From: Dryomyza anilis
Lineage: Eukaryota; Arthropoda; Insecta; Diptera; Dryomyzidae
Length of the DNA: 64,000 nt
Reading direction: 5' to 3'
Assembly (NCBI GenBank): GCA_951804985.1
Contig: OX638132.1
Coordinates: forward strand, 86,680,696-86,744,695
The translations under genes and the position numbers were made by a program. Below, in pieces: positions 1 through 10,654 of this stretch. Position 1 is the first letter of the stretch. Each line of letters begins with the position of its first letter. Below the pieces are notes generated by a model. It was not told the origin of the DNA. It saw nothing but the letters and a program-made list of their open reading frames with translations, and made no database searches.

Positions 1-584
1 ATGTTTTTTGTTTGAAATAGCAATAAAAATGACATTTTCAATTGCATTCATTTGTAGTTCTATTAAATAATATGTAGAAACAAATTGACGCATTTTGAAT
101 TCTCTGATTCTTCAATAACAATTCCGAGATAATTAGAAATATGTAGTCATGTCTAAAAATAAATTGCTTTATTTAAAACAAATTGAAAAAACTTTTTATA
201 ATTAATAAAATATAATTTAGTGTGTAACATATGGTTTAATTAACACTTTTTTGCATTTATTTGAATGGATAAGAACTCAATTGTTCAAGACCTAGAACTA
301 ATTCGGACAAGGTTAAATGATCTCTGTACTAATTAAAGAATGTGTTGAATGAATTCTTTATGGAAATCAATGATTTAAGTAAAAATACTTCTAAGCCATT
401 TTTTAATATTTAATCACGTACTTTAGCATTAATATAAATTATATCTCAATTTTTAAATTTGATAAATAAATTCGAAAATAATTTTATTGAATATTTTGTA
501 ATTTTTCCAAGTACTTTTTATTGCAAAGTGAATGGGTATTAGACATTTGCATAAATGCATTTGAAACCATCTTCAAGAACTTCA
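1..584. other. AT-rich non-coding stretch
   Basis: No coding region, RNA gene or clear repeat boundary was recognised here. The sequence is AT-rich with short homopolymer runs, like intronic or intergenic fly DNA. Short open frames in it have no protein-like composition and no recognisable family. Confidence 0.6.
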
Positions 585-1215
585 ATTTATTTCAAAACAT
601 TTACTGTCGCTTGAAAATCAAATGTGCAAGTACTGTCAAAACAAAACACAAACAAGACGTAGTTGTAGTGAAGAGGTCTATAATGATGTGCTATAAAAAT
701 TAAAATACTGAAATGAACTGTTTATGACACTGAGTAGTACTTTATCATACTTACTGTAAGGCATTTTCATTAATTTTGAAATATAGAAAAAATTCAAAAA
801 AAAAAATAAAGAATAACATTTTTTTTATTATTAAATTAAAAAAAATGTTTTTGGATATATTGGTTTTCGACCAATGCGTATTTTTTGTCGTACACATTGA
901 TCTTTAACAATTTACTTTTATTTTTTTTTATAAAAAATAATGTTTATTTAATTTTTTATAAACAATATTGCTGCCGTCGAACGCCAATCGACAGATTTGT
1001 GTTGTTTTCAATGCTCGTGTTCTCACTCGGTGCACTCACTGTATTCGTCGCATGTTCTGCGACAGTATTGTCACTTGGTTTTGATTTTCAAAACATTGAA
1101 TGTTTTGAGCAAAAAATGTGTTGACAGTACTAGAATCCAATGAAACAAATACTGCAGTGAAGTGAAGTCGGTTGACAGACTTTACTCTAATACTGTCTTT
1201 GCAAAATGCGCTCAC
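585..1215 (+). repeat. Interrupted dispersed repeat, partner of 28185-28350
   Basis: Two separated pieces, about 615-725 and 1085-1200, match in order the contiguous stretch at 28185-28350. Shared landmarks are ACTGTCAAAACAAAA, AGAGGTCT.TAATGAT, CCAATGAAACA.AT and CAGTGAAGTG.AGTC. The roughly 355 bases between the pieces are absent from the other copy, so either this copy carries an insertion or the other a deletion. No protein is recognisable. The repeat class is unknown. Confidence 0.55.
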
Positions 1216-1517
1216 TACTGTAGAGTGCAGCAGTGCATATTTTGCAGAGGGAACTTCAAATACATTTATAGAGAATGGCTATATTTACTTTGATAATTCG
1301 GAGAGGAGTAGCAGAGGAGTAGCAGTCGATGTAATTTTGTCTGTATAACCGGCTATCTATCCGTCAGTTAAATTCACATTATAGAAAAACAATTAAAAAT
1401 AGATCAATAAATTTTAGAACTTAGATTACTTGATTACCCGTGCTGTCTGATATTTAAAATGGGCGTAATCGACTGATCTAATATTGGAGATTTTAAAGGA
1501 TCTGGAGATTTATTGTA
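1216..1517. other. Non-coding stretch with a small repeat remnant
   Basis: No gene seen. The piece at about 1408-1475, with GAACTTAGATTACTTG followed by AAAATGGGCGTAATCG, matches about 50308-50362 (GAACTTAGATTACTTG, AAAATGGGCATAATCG), so it is a decayed dispersed repeat. The TA at 1516-1517 is the apparent insertion site of the neighbouring mariner-type element. Confidence 0.5.
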
Positions 1518-2099
1518 CAGGGTTTTTCAACAGGGACGCAACAAAAGTAGAGCGACAGGGACAGCAAACGACGCCATATTTCTTGCCGTTCTTTTGACAT
1601 TTCTCTTTAGTAAGGTTTACCATTTTATGGTAGAAAGATATACGAGCCAACAACGAGTCGAAATTATTAAAATTTACTACCGAAATTCGGTAGTAAAAAT
1701 TCGAAAAATCATCTTCAGTGATGAGGCTCATTTCTGGCTGAATGGCTTCGTCAATAAACAAAATATGCGTTATTGGTCAGACTGCAATCCACACGTACTC
1801 CATGAGTCATCATTTCATCCCGAAAAAATTACGGTTTGGTGCGGTTTATGGTCCGGCGGCGTCATTGGGCCGTACTTCTTTCGTGATGATCAAGACCGGC
1901 AGTATCGGCCGATTTATGCTTGAAAACCGTCGAAAATTGGGTTCAGCGTCTGGACTTCTGCAATCGTGTCCGTGGTGGCCATGCAAAAGAAATCGAGTTC
2001 CATACATAATGACATCGAACGTACTTTTACAGGAATAAAGAATTTCATTGATATCCAAAACCGTTTTTATTTTGTAGCGGCTCTTATTGAAAAACCCTT
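1518..2099 (+). mobile_element. Tc1/mariner-type transposon, internally deleted (copy A)
   Basis: A 582-bp non-autonomous copy. Its inverted ends read AGGGTTTTTCAACAGGGACG at the left and TCTTATTGAAAAACCCTT at the right, flanked by TA on both sides, the target duplication of this superfamily. The internal reading frame is a transposase relic. The N-terminal part (QQRVEIIKIYYRNS) jumps directly to the catalytic region (KIIFSDEAHFWLNG, then ITVWCGLW), so the helix-turn-helix part is missing. A second deletion removes the later catalytic aspartates. The architecture resembles rosa/DD41D-type mariners of flies, but that lineage assignment is from memory and tentative. The copy cannot make active transposase. 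Related copies lie at 28352-29308, 34306-34880 and 38270-38304. Confidence 0.88.
1628..1923 (+). pseudogene. Transposase relic of mariner copy A
   Basis: An open frame inside copy A beginning MVERYTSQQRVEI and ending at a stop after DDQDRQYRPIYA. It keeps the first catalytic aspartate motif (IFSDEAHFWLNG) and the HPEKITVWCGLW block. It lacks the DNA-binding HTH region and the second and third acidic residues. Downstream, at about 1915-2010, another frame carries a degraded C-terminal piece. About 98 residues remain against roughly 340 for a full transposase of this superfamily. Clearly non-functional as an enzyme. Confidence 0.8.
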
Positions 2100-2263
2100 T
2101 ATATAACACAACAATATAATGGCGACTTTTACTTTAAGAGCCGTATTGAATATTTTTAACAACTTCTTTCACTTTATGCCAAAACAGTTAAAAATATATT
2201 TTTCGCCAACGGACTTGTTCTATTTCTCATATTTTCATTGTTATAAAAATGTATACATATTGT

Positions 2264-2690
2264 TACGAAAAGAGGTAATTTGCTCCACTGTGCAAGCAAT
2301 CAACCATAATAAATGAGACGCAAGACAATTCAGCGCACTATGCAATGTGTTAGAAAGAGACGGAAGATCATTCAGCGCACTGAGGCAGTGTGCGAAAAAG
2401 AGATGGAAGATCCGCGCATTAAAACACATGAGTGCGAATGAGATGCCAATAGTATGCGTCATTCACGAAACGAGTAGAAAGTTCTCGAAACAAGTCGAAG
2501 CTGGTCAAAACGTGTTGAAATGATGCATGCAGTATATAAGGGCGCCGCATCTGAGGTACTGCACTTGAATTGTGATTTGATAGTGAACTAGTGAGTCTCG
2601 TGAGTGAATTCCAATCGAATTTCATATACAATTTGTAAACAAACGTTTTTGAATTCGATGTCACAATACAAAAAATGTATTTTTCAAAAT
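2264..2690 (+). mobile_element. LTR-like sequence, probable solo LTR fragment
   Basis: It begins TGTTACGAAAAGAGG and contains a promoter-like GCAGTATATAAGGGCGCC at about 2530, followed by sequence that resembles the R/U5 part of a fly LTR. A diverged relative lies at 32905-33240 with the same arrangement (AGAAAGAGACGGAAGAT/AGAAAGATATGGAACGAC, then GCAGTATAT.AG.GCGCC). No gag or pol frame is attached. The exact ends are not fixed and no target duplication was identified, so the solo-LTR reading is an inference from layout and the paired copies. Confidence 0.5.
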
Positions 2691-2782
2691 AATTCAAATC
2701 GCTGAAGTCAAAGCAAACGGATTGAATTTATTGAAAACATATTTTTTGTACTGTGACATCGAATTCAAAACCGTTTATTTAC
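2637..2782. repeat. Inverted repeat, about 52-bp arms
   Basis: The left arm 2637-2689 and right arm 2731-2782 are inverted copies, both containing GAATTCGATGTCACA.TACA on their own strands, separated by about 41 bases. The similarity continues weakly outwards: CCAATCGAAT at about 2611 against ATCGATTGGA at about 2798. The simplest reading is two related LTR ends meeting tail to tail. The minus-strand member extends to about 2900 and includes its own TATATAATATAAATAT-type promoter segment. Confidence 0.75.
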
Positions 2783-2899
2783 ATATTTTATAAGAAAATC
2801 GATTGGAGTTCGATCGAAAGCCGGAACATGCCCGTATATATAATATAAATATGAGAAAAGTTTCTGACTCAATAAAAGTGCTAACAATAATTTCGATTC

Positions 2900-4050
2900 A
2901 CTACTCAACACGATTTTTGCCATGAACACCCCATACATAAATTCTATATAAATCGCTTGTGCTGATTTTTTCACGTTTTGTTGAGTAGTTATTATTTTTG
3001 GCGAATTGTTTCAAAATTATTCAACTGCAACAATATGCCTCCCAAGTAATTTGAATACATTTAGCGATTTTCCATTATTTATTATTTTTGTAATTTACTA
3101 ATGGAGAATATCAGCGCAAATACTTGGCAACACGTGAGACAATCATAATTATGACTACGGCAACAGTTCATTGCACAATTATGTTACTGTTACTGTAATG
3201 ACTATGAGTAACAGTAACACATAGTACAAATGACGACAACGGCGCCATTGATTTCCTGGCTGACTGACTGACGAAATCACTGCTGTGTCACTCACATCAA
3301 CTTAAGTTTATTTATTTGCCTTAGTCCTTGATGTTGGGTGCTACGAAGTAGAACTTTTGTTAATTTGTTTGTAAAATTATGAAATATTCTGAAGGTCGTA
3401 ATGACAAGCATCTTGTTGTGTATATATTTGGAAATTATATTGAAGCAAATGCAAAATATGTCACCAATTAGTAGAGTGATTTAATTAAGTTAGACTCGAT
3501 TATTCGTAGGTCACTCACACCACTTAGAACAGCGCACAGCGGTTCCAGCATCCAAAAGTCGCCTCTTCAATGCTTCAAGTTGTGCTCAAATATTTTAATG
3601 TGAAAAATTTATTCGTATTCGCGTTCGGTTTGGTCTGAAGTACCTTATACTCGGGCACAAATCTGCCTTTCATAATACTTAGTACTTATATAAGGACTAT
3701 ATTTTTAGAACCCCCACCACAACATTTCTGAACTGTATGTAAATGTTGAAAATACGACGAGTTATTTGCATAACTTTTGTATGTGTGTGTAAGAGGAGAG
3801 AGATAGAGAGAGAGAGGAACGGAGAGTGTACTACAGTACCAGACTTCTAAAAAAATAGAAGTTTATGAAAGCACTGGAAAGTACAAAAGCCAAGTTGTTC
3901 AAACATAGAGTGAATCAGAAGTTACAAGTATATGTAACAAAACAGAACGGAACGGACGATTTGAATTCCATTTCAGATAGCTTTACGTACATTAGTTGCC
4001 AACTATTCTATATTTTGTATATTTCCATAATCAATATTTAAATACATATT
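2900..4050. other. Intron-like non-coding stretch
   Basis: No coding sequence recognised. It holds a short perfect inverted repeat (3182-3219), a purine-rich GA tract at about 3791-3828, and otherwise unique-looking DNA of mixed composition. Open frames on both strands are short and unlike known proteins. Confidence 0.5.
3182..3219. repeat. Perfect 13-bp inverted repeat
   Basis: TGTTACTGTTACT at 3182-3194 is exactly complementary, inverted, to AGTAACAGTAACA at 3207-3219, with a 12-base spacer. It could form a small hairpin or be a dimeric protein site. No function can be assigned. Confidence 0.85.
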
Positions 4051-4054
4051 TTAC

Positions 4055-4500
4055 TAGCTGGACCCGTGCTCGACGAATTCTTCCCCGTAGTGTTTTTCCA
4101 GTAGAAGTTTTAGTGTGGTGAGTTTAGGTGTGGTGAGTTTAGATGTGGTGAGTTTATGTGTGGTGAGTTTATGTGTGGTAAGTATTGGTGTGGTGAGATT
4201 AAGTAAGATGAATAACACCCAATTTTAAAGTTTAGTTGAAATCGATATCATTAGTGCTGAGATATAGCGTACTAAATATAGCGAACGACGATATAGCGTA
4301 CGACGAATTCTTCCCCGTAGTGTTTTTCCGGTAGAAGTTTTAGTGTGGTGAGTTTAAGTATGGTGAGTTTAGATGTGGTGAGTTTATGTGTGGTGAGTAT
4401 TGGTGTGGTGAGATTAAGTAAGATAAATAACACCCAATTTTAAAGTTTAGTTGAAATCGATATCATTAGTGCTCAGATATAGCGTACTAAATTTTTGGAT
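4055..4500 (+). repeat. Duplicated block with a 15-bp minisatellite
   Basis: Two tandem copies, starting near 4071 and 4301 (offset 230), share CGACGAATTCTTCCCCGTAG. Each then carries GTGTGGTGAGTTTA-type 15-bp repeats, and each ends in AATCGATATCATTAGTGCT. The first copy has more 15-bp units than the second. The leading ACTAGCTGGACCCGTGC resembles the inverse of 44050-44070 (AGTCGTGCACGGCTCCAGCTAGT), so this is a dispersed element family. Nothing coding is visible. Confidence 0.8.
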
Positions 4501-5210
4501 TCTATGGGAGGTGCCATTCCCCTTTCCCAATCTAGTTTATATATGGTTGATACTCCATGGACTTTATAGCATAGTAATTCAAATTGTCAGAAAAATACAT
4601 TCAGTGGTTTTGCTATGAATCTGAATTATACAGCAAAAATAAAAATGGGCGTAAAAGTGGACGTGGTCAACGAAAACTATATAGTGACCTTCTTTTAGAT
4701 ATTTTGATGGATTTCAAATTCTGAATATAAAATTGTGTATAGAAAATAAATAATTATTGCATTTCTATATAAAATTGTTTTGTAAATGTCTACATTTTGC
4801 ATTTATTTGTGCGTCATGAAATATGAAGATACATTATTTTTAGTACATTCTGTATTTATTCATCTTTAAGAATGCATTTAATTTTACTACATTTTTTTAT
4901 TTGTTAATATGAAGACACATTTTTTGATAACATTCGTTATTATTTAACTATTCAAATACAATTGTATTTGAAAACAAAATATAGTAAAACTACATTTATT
5001 AAAACAACTAGTGAATCGTGTTAAATATTACTACATACATTTTTCGCTGAATATTCGAAGTAAAAAGATTCCATGACGTTATTTTAATGTCAACTTTCCT
5101 AATTACACTGTGAGGACCTAACATTTGAACTCTTTTTTATATACAGAATCTCTATTGTCATTGGACCAAAAATATAGTATAAACTTAAACCGAAAGGATC
5201 CAAAGGATAA
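4500..5210. other. Non-coding stretch with decayed repeat pieces
   Basis: No gene seen. About 4590-4690 (AAAATGGGCGTAAAAGTGG, ACGTGGTCAACG) looks like a relic of dispersed fly repeats. About 4740-5000 is AT-rich, with recurring TACTACATTTTTTTATTTG-like words also found near 8790 and 11560-11700. Confidence 0.45.
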
Positions 5211-5214
5211 CCAA

Positions 5215-5805
5215 TCGAAATATTATGATATTTATAACTTGACTATCAATATTATGATTATCATAACTTAAGATTATCAATATTATGACATTCATAACAT
5301 ATGATTATCAATATAATGATTATCATAACTTATGATTATCAATATTATGATAATCATAACTTATGATTATCAATATTATGATAATCATAACTTATGATTA
5401 TCAATATTATGATTATCATAACTTATGATTATCAATAATCATAACTTATGATTATCAATAATCATAATTTATGATTATCATTAATTATAACTTATGATTA
5501 TCAATAATCATAACTTATTATTATCAATACTATGATAATAATAACTTATGATTATCAATATTATGATAATCATAACATATGATTATCAATATTATTATAA
5601 TCATACGTAATGTTTATCAATATTATTATGATTATCAATATTATGATAATCATAAAATATAATTATCAATATTAAGATAATCATAACAAATAATTATCAA
5701 TATTATGATAATCATAACTTATGATTATCAATATTATGATAATCAGAACTTATGATTATCAATATTTTGCTAATCATAAGTAATGTTTATCATAATATTA
5801 CGAAA
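5215..5805. repeat. 31-bp AT-rich satellite, hairpin-forming units
   Basis: About 18-19 imperfect units built on ACTTATGATTATCAATATTA followed by TGATAATCATA, period about 31 bases with several shortened units around 5420-5520. Within a unit ATGATTATC and GATAATCAT are inverted copies separated by eight bases, so each unit can fold into a small hairpin. Almost no G or C outside the dyad. No coding potential. Confidence 0.92.
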
Positions 5806-5829
5806 AAGGAATATCACAGATTTTAAGTA

Positions 5830-6150
5830 AAATTAAAATGTTACTAGACAGCTCTATTATTTTACTTTCGCTTTAAATTCTTCTTGAGTTCAAGAAGATT
5901 ATTTTCCTTCGTGCAATTATAAAAACCAATTCAACTCTAGATATTTTATTTCGAAAATTTAAGCAATTTCACCACTGCAACGTAAGGAATTTTTTAATTT
6001 TAATAAAAATTCCAAAGAGATAATTTTTCGTATTTTTTGTCAGCAAAAGAAAAAAAAAACACAACCCAAATTCAATTTTCTTATCTTATTTTATACGACG
6101 ACGACAACAAGAACAAAGTCGTTTAAAAACATTCCCAGTTAAAAACATCA
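5830..6150. other. AT-rich spacer
   Basis: No gene or repeat boundary recognised between the 31-bp satellite and the GC-richer island that follows. Short A runs at about 6048-6059. Confidence 0.5.
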
Positions 6151-6480
6151 ACTAAATCGCGACATGGCAGAAATTAGAACAGCCAGCGCTCGTTCGTCGC
6201 TGACCCAACTTGGGCGGCTGGGTAGTGCTCGCTTCCGGGCTGCCAACACTCGAGAAGCCTTTAAAATCTAAGCAAAGTTCGCGAACTTCTTCTGGCAGCA
6301 CTTGGCAAAGCAGATAAATTAATGCTGTGCATAGCGAGACCTCGCAGCCCAACACATACGAGGGCGCATAAAAAACAGCAGTAGCAACCAGCAGCCACAT
6401 AATCATGGGGTTAACAGCAAGGGCGGCGGGTGTTTATGGGGTTGGGAGGTTTGGAAAGTTCGGAGGGTTCCACGAAACTA
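6150..6480. other. GC-richer island, function unknown
   Basis: A stretch of clearly higher GC than its surroundings, non-repetitive within the window. It is open on the minus strand at 6152-6406 (84 residues, hydrophobic start) and on the plus strand at 6164-6271 (about 35 residues). Neither product is recognisable, and neither frame has convincing splice sites or context. A conserved intronic regulatory element, a small non-coding exon or chance openness are all possible. I do not call a gene. Confidence 0.35.
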
Positions 6481-7690
6481 GGGCAGCTCTTTAATGTGTG
6501 TATGTGTTTTAGGGTGTTTTTCTCCTTTTATCTTTTTTTGAAAAGCCATGTTATGTTGGCGTCGCATGCCACAATATCACGTAACAGCTCTGGAAGAATG
6601 TAATGAAACAGAGTTGCCATGCATTCAAAACAGGAAATGCTGTTTCACACAAAGCGCATAGTACGTGCACACATAACTTGTTACATATAACACTGTGCAA
6701 CCGATTTTTGTAATATTTTTCTTTTCTGTACTTTAAAATTATTTTATAAAAATCAGCAAATACTTCACATTACCGGTCGACGAGAAATTAAATAAAACAC
6801 GTGTTTTATTTTCACATAAAGGTAAAAACAAAAAAAAGTCATTCGGATCCCTATGGCACCTACTTAGAAGCAATGATTGAAACCCAAACTAATATCGGTT
6901 TTGATATCGGATTTCTTCCACGTTTCGGTTTAGTTTATGGTTTCTGTTTACAATTTTTTTTTATAACGAAACGGTTTCGATATACCGATACGAAGTTACG
7001 GTTTAGATTTTGGTTTTTGTGTTAAAGTAGTACATATTAAAATGTCATGTAAAAAATATATATAATTTACTAATACAAGAACAGTATATGTATATCTAGT
7101 GATGCGAACGAGATGGCAAGTTTTAAAATCTCGGTAGTTCTCGTCTCAAATATGAAAAATAAATTTCTTTTGAGTTGTGACTAGATTCGAGAACGAAATC
7201 CGATTCTGATAACGATATTGAGAATCTTAAATTTATTAACCTTACATTTATAAATCACAAAACAATAAATATTGTCAAATCCTCAAGTAAAAAATATAAA
7301 AAAAAGACAAATTTCAGTTTCCTTTGCGAATCTATATATATCGCATTATAACAGACAGACGCATGACACAATTAACGTAAAAAATATTCGTAAAATGTAC
7401 ATAATATACTAAATGAAATATAAAATATTTCGCCAACAAGTAATATATTTTAGTGCATATTCGTGCTTCACAAACGGTATAGCGAAGAACACAGAAACAC
7501 AGCTGCGTGTATTTTTTCATTACAGTTTCGTATGTTTTTGTTGTTCTATTCGATTTACTGCTACACAAGTAATCAAAAAAAAAACAATAACAAAACACAT
7601 GCATAGTCCGTAGGACGACAAACGACATTAGCGTAGCAAGAAAGTAAAAAAACATCTTTGTGTATTTTGTCCTTGGCGTTGGTCTTTTTT
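6480..7690. other. Intron-like non-coding stretch
   Basis: No gene seen. About 6885-7020 has repeated TCGGTTT/CGATA words reminiscent, inverted, of about 39955-40020. About 7095-7240 has CGAGATGGCAAG and TCTCGTCTC words like the ATCGATATCG-rich family described separately. Otherwise unique AT-rich DNA. Confidence 0.45.
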
Positions 7691-7826
7691 ATACCCTACA
7701 CCTATGAGGTACAGGGTATATTAACTTTGTGCATATATTGTAACGCCCCTTAGGAGGCGTGTCCGGTATGGAAAAGTATATATATTCTTGATCAGCATCA
7801 CTAACCGAGTCCGTTTAGCCATGTCC

Positions 7827-7862
<36 letters not shown>

Positions 7863-8485
7863 TGCTGTCTTCCTGTCTTGCTGTCTTGCTGTCCGAATAC
7901 AGAATAACTTGAGAAATACTGATCAGAATGCGATGAAATTTCGACTCAATATATTTTAGCCAAAAGTAGGAACTGAGTTTGAAAATGAGCCAAATCGGTT
8001 AACGGACACGCCCACCTCCCATACAAGTCACTTTTATATAACTCTTTCGGAACTAATAACTCGAAAAGTATTCAAGGTATAGTTATAAAATTTAAAAGGT
8101 ATTGTTATAATTTACCTGGTCCAAAAATAGGCGTGATCCGCCCACTTTTTTTTTCATTATTTCCCGGGTTTTCATAGTGGAAATTTGATCCGTAAATTAT
8201 TAAATTCAAATCTATGAAATATTAGCCTTTCAAAATTTTAAATATAGGCGTGGTCCGCCCAATTATATTTTTCAATTTTTTTTTTTAGTTTTTTTATACT
8301 TTTATATACATTTTTTAATTTATGGGGATATAAGACGTAAATTTCTGATATATGAATAATATTCTGAGGGTGGGGAGGTTCAGCATAATTAAAAACTTTA
8401 AAATTAAGGTATGCAATTAAATATCCCACATTAATATCCCCACCATAGGTGTAGGGTATTCCATAGTCGGGCCCGACCGACTGTA
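7691..8485 (+). mobile_element. TIR repeat with CTGT microsatellite, full-length copy
   Basis: It starts TACCCTACACCTATGAGG and finishes ATAGGTGTAGGGTA at about 8446-8459, giving a 14-bp terminal inverted repeat. The first 29 bases are themselves palindromic. It contains TATATATTCTTGATCAGCAT and AGCCATGTCCGTCTGTCTG, then a (CTGT)n run at 7828-7855. Very similar modules are widespread in fly genomes (established knowledge from memory). No transposase frame is present, so it is non-autonomous. A truncated copy is at 42198-42481. The bases after 8460 (GTCGGGCCCGACCGAC, itself a palindrome) may belong to the element. Confidence 0.75.
7828..7903 (+). repeat. (CTGT)n microsatellite and derivative
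   Basis: A run of CTGT repeats followed by CTTGCTGTCTTCCTGTC-type variants inside the TIR repeat. The second copy, at about 42331-42370, has a much shorter run, so the length differs between copies. Confidence 0.9.
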
Positions 8486-8875
8486 AAAATCCGCCCCATG
8501 TGACCGAACTTACCCATGTGACCTAATTTTCCCAACTCGTTTATAATTCGATTTGCTGCTACACAAGTGATCGAGGAAAACAAAACCAAAACAGAAAATA
8601 AATCCAAAACACATGCAAAGTTCAGGCCAAAGTTCGTCGTCCTGGGAAAATTTTTTGTTGTATATAGGAAATATATAGTTTTATGGAAAAAATACATACT
8701 ACATTTGCTGACTTCATCTCTATTAAAAATAACTAGATTTTTGTATAACAAATATGTATAAAAATCATCTTCTCGTCTTCATTTATTTTTACTACATTGC
8801 TGTATTTATTTAACTCCATGAAGAATGATATTGTAGCATTATCGCTTTTAATTTTTAAAATTTCCATTTAACCAT
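8486..8875. other. Non-coding spacer
   Basis: No gene seen. Around 8780-8850 there are TTTTACTACATTGCTGTATTT words shared with 4740-5000 and 11560-11700. The open frames on both strands are AT-biased, without protein similarity. Confidence 0.45.
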
Positions 8876-8879
8876 TTAA

Positions 8880-9125
8880 CAATTTATCACATCGATATCA
8901 TATTTTTCGAAGGAATCTCCAACTAAGAAAAAATATCTCTTTCGATGCCGATTTGATTTCGTAAATTTTTTCGTACTCCGAAAACTCAGAGAGAACAGAA
9001 AGCATTGATATTTGCATACCATGTAAGACCAATTTGTTGATCGATATCCCCACGAGAAAGTGGACGTTATCTAATGAATTCTCTTGCATATCGCATTAAT
9101 CTCGTACCGATATCGAAACACAGTA
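8880..9125. repeat. ATCGATATCG-rich dispersed repeat, copy 1
   Basis: It contains ACATCGATATC, TTTTTCGAA, CGAAAACTCAGAGAGAACAG, ATGTAAGACCAATT and GATCGATATCCC in an order shared with the copy at 11820-12170 (CATCAATATCGC, CCGAGAAAACACAGAGAGAA, ATGTAGGTCCAATT, TTCGATATCGTT). No coding frame. The repeated TATCGATA/ATCGATAT words resemble binding sites of some fly chromatin factors, but that is a composition remark only. Confidence 0.6.
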
Positions 9126-9129
9126 CAGT

Positions 9130-10650
9130 ATCAGCAAAAAGCAGAAAATTCATTTCTAATACATTGTGTAGTAAAATAAGTAAATACAAATACACTTTAA
9201 ACTTAAAATTAATTAAATTTAAATTTTTCAATATTTTTTCGTTTCAATCCTTGCTAAAACGGTTTCATTGTCTAATTTAAAAATTACTGCTTTAGAAATA
9301 TGTTACCCAGTGTAACATGCGAACAATGGAAAAAATGCAGCTGTGTTATATTCTTTCTAACTTTGTTTTATACTTGCAACATTTATTAATATATAAACAT
9401 ATGGGCTGTAGTATTATTGTGAACAACAGCATATGTTGCCATGAAGTATGGAGTCTCAGGTAAGGGACATGGACAGATAATAAAAGAACTGCCTCAGTAG
9501 GACAATGCGATAAATAGCAACAACTCAAGCAAACTACTTTAGTTGCTCCATAGAAAAACTAGGTGAAATAAATAAGTAAAATATCAACGTTGATTTGCAT
9601 ATGAAACCATAGAAAATACGTCATGTTTGAAGTAAAAGCTGAAAATTCGGCGCGACAAAAGTGACAGTTTGAGCCGCTTAAGAGCCAGACAAGCGTCTAA
9701 TTACTGCAGCAATTAATTACACGTCAAGCAGAATTAGAAGAAGTGGAAAAGAGGGAAAAGAAAAACACTTTGTCGCACAGCACCGCACACATACTTTATA
9801 CCATATACTATATAAATTTATTTACTTATATTTTATAAGCATGTCCAAATATGTGTGTTGTGTGTTGTGAGTCGGTGTTTGCAGAAAATGTCGTAAAATG
9901 TCATTTCGAAATGTAATTAATTTTTTCTTTGCTAAATTATAGCAAACAACAATTTATGAGCAACGTACTTTGACAATGAGCAAAACTCAAACCAATAATA
10001 AGCTTTTATAACCATTGCATTATTACCAACAAAATCGTGACTTTCATTTGTGCGGAATAAGGCTAAAAAATCGGTTCTTGCAAACGACAAAATTAGTTTA
10101 GATTTTATATAGTTTTTTAAATGGATTAAAAATGTTTAAATTAAGCATTAAATTCTAAAAATTTACGAAATGATAACAAGTATCAAGTTTTATTTCATAT
10201 TCGAATATAAAACGCCAACCAACTCATAACACAACCAACTTATTCGGTTCTCCTTACTGCTAAGTCGGTTCTTACAGCCAAATGAGATTGTTTTTAGTTT
10301 TATAGTTTGGACTGAAGCTTTAGGAAATAAATTATTTAATTAATTGAAGCATACACCGAGAAAATAAGGTTCAATTTTTCAGTACTAGTTTAAACTTAGT
10401 GCTTAATTTATTAAAATTTAATAGAATCTACACAATGTATTACCTACATTTCTTTTTGATTTCTATATTTCTATTTTTTTTTTTTAATCCGTATATACTC
10501 GTAATGAATGTAATACAAATGTAATCGGATACAAACTAAAAAAACCAAGAAAAGGAAAATGCATTGAACGCAAATCCGCACACATGACATATTTTAATTG
10601 ATATTCATCAGAAAACTTTATTTCTTATACACACTTCACAACTACATTGA
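9130..10650. other. Intron-like non-coding stretch
   Basis: No gene seen. The part around 9640-9780 is of more balanced composition (TAATTACTGCAGCAATTAAT, a homeodomain-type word cluster) and looks unique. The rest is AT-rich. No splice-flanked open frame was recognised. Confidence 0.45.
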
Positions 10651-10654
10651 AAAA

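Noticed and set aside
6152..6406. Minus-strand 84-codon frame with signal-peptide-like start
   Set aside because: No recognisable homology or splice/promoter context, and the opposite strand is open too. Kept only as an unexplained island.
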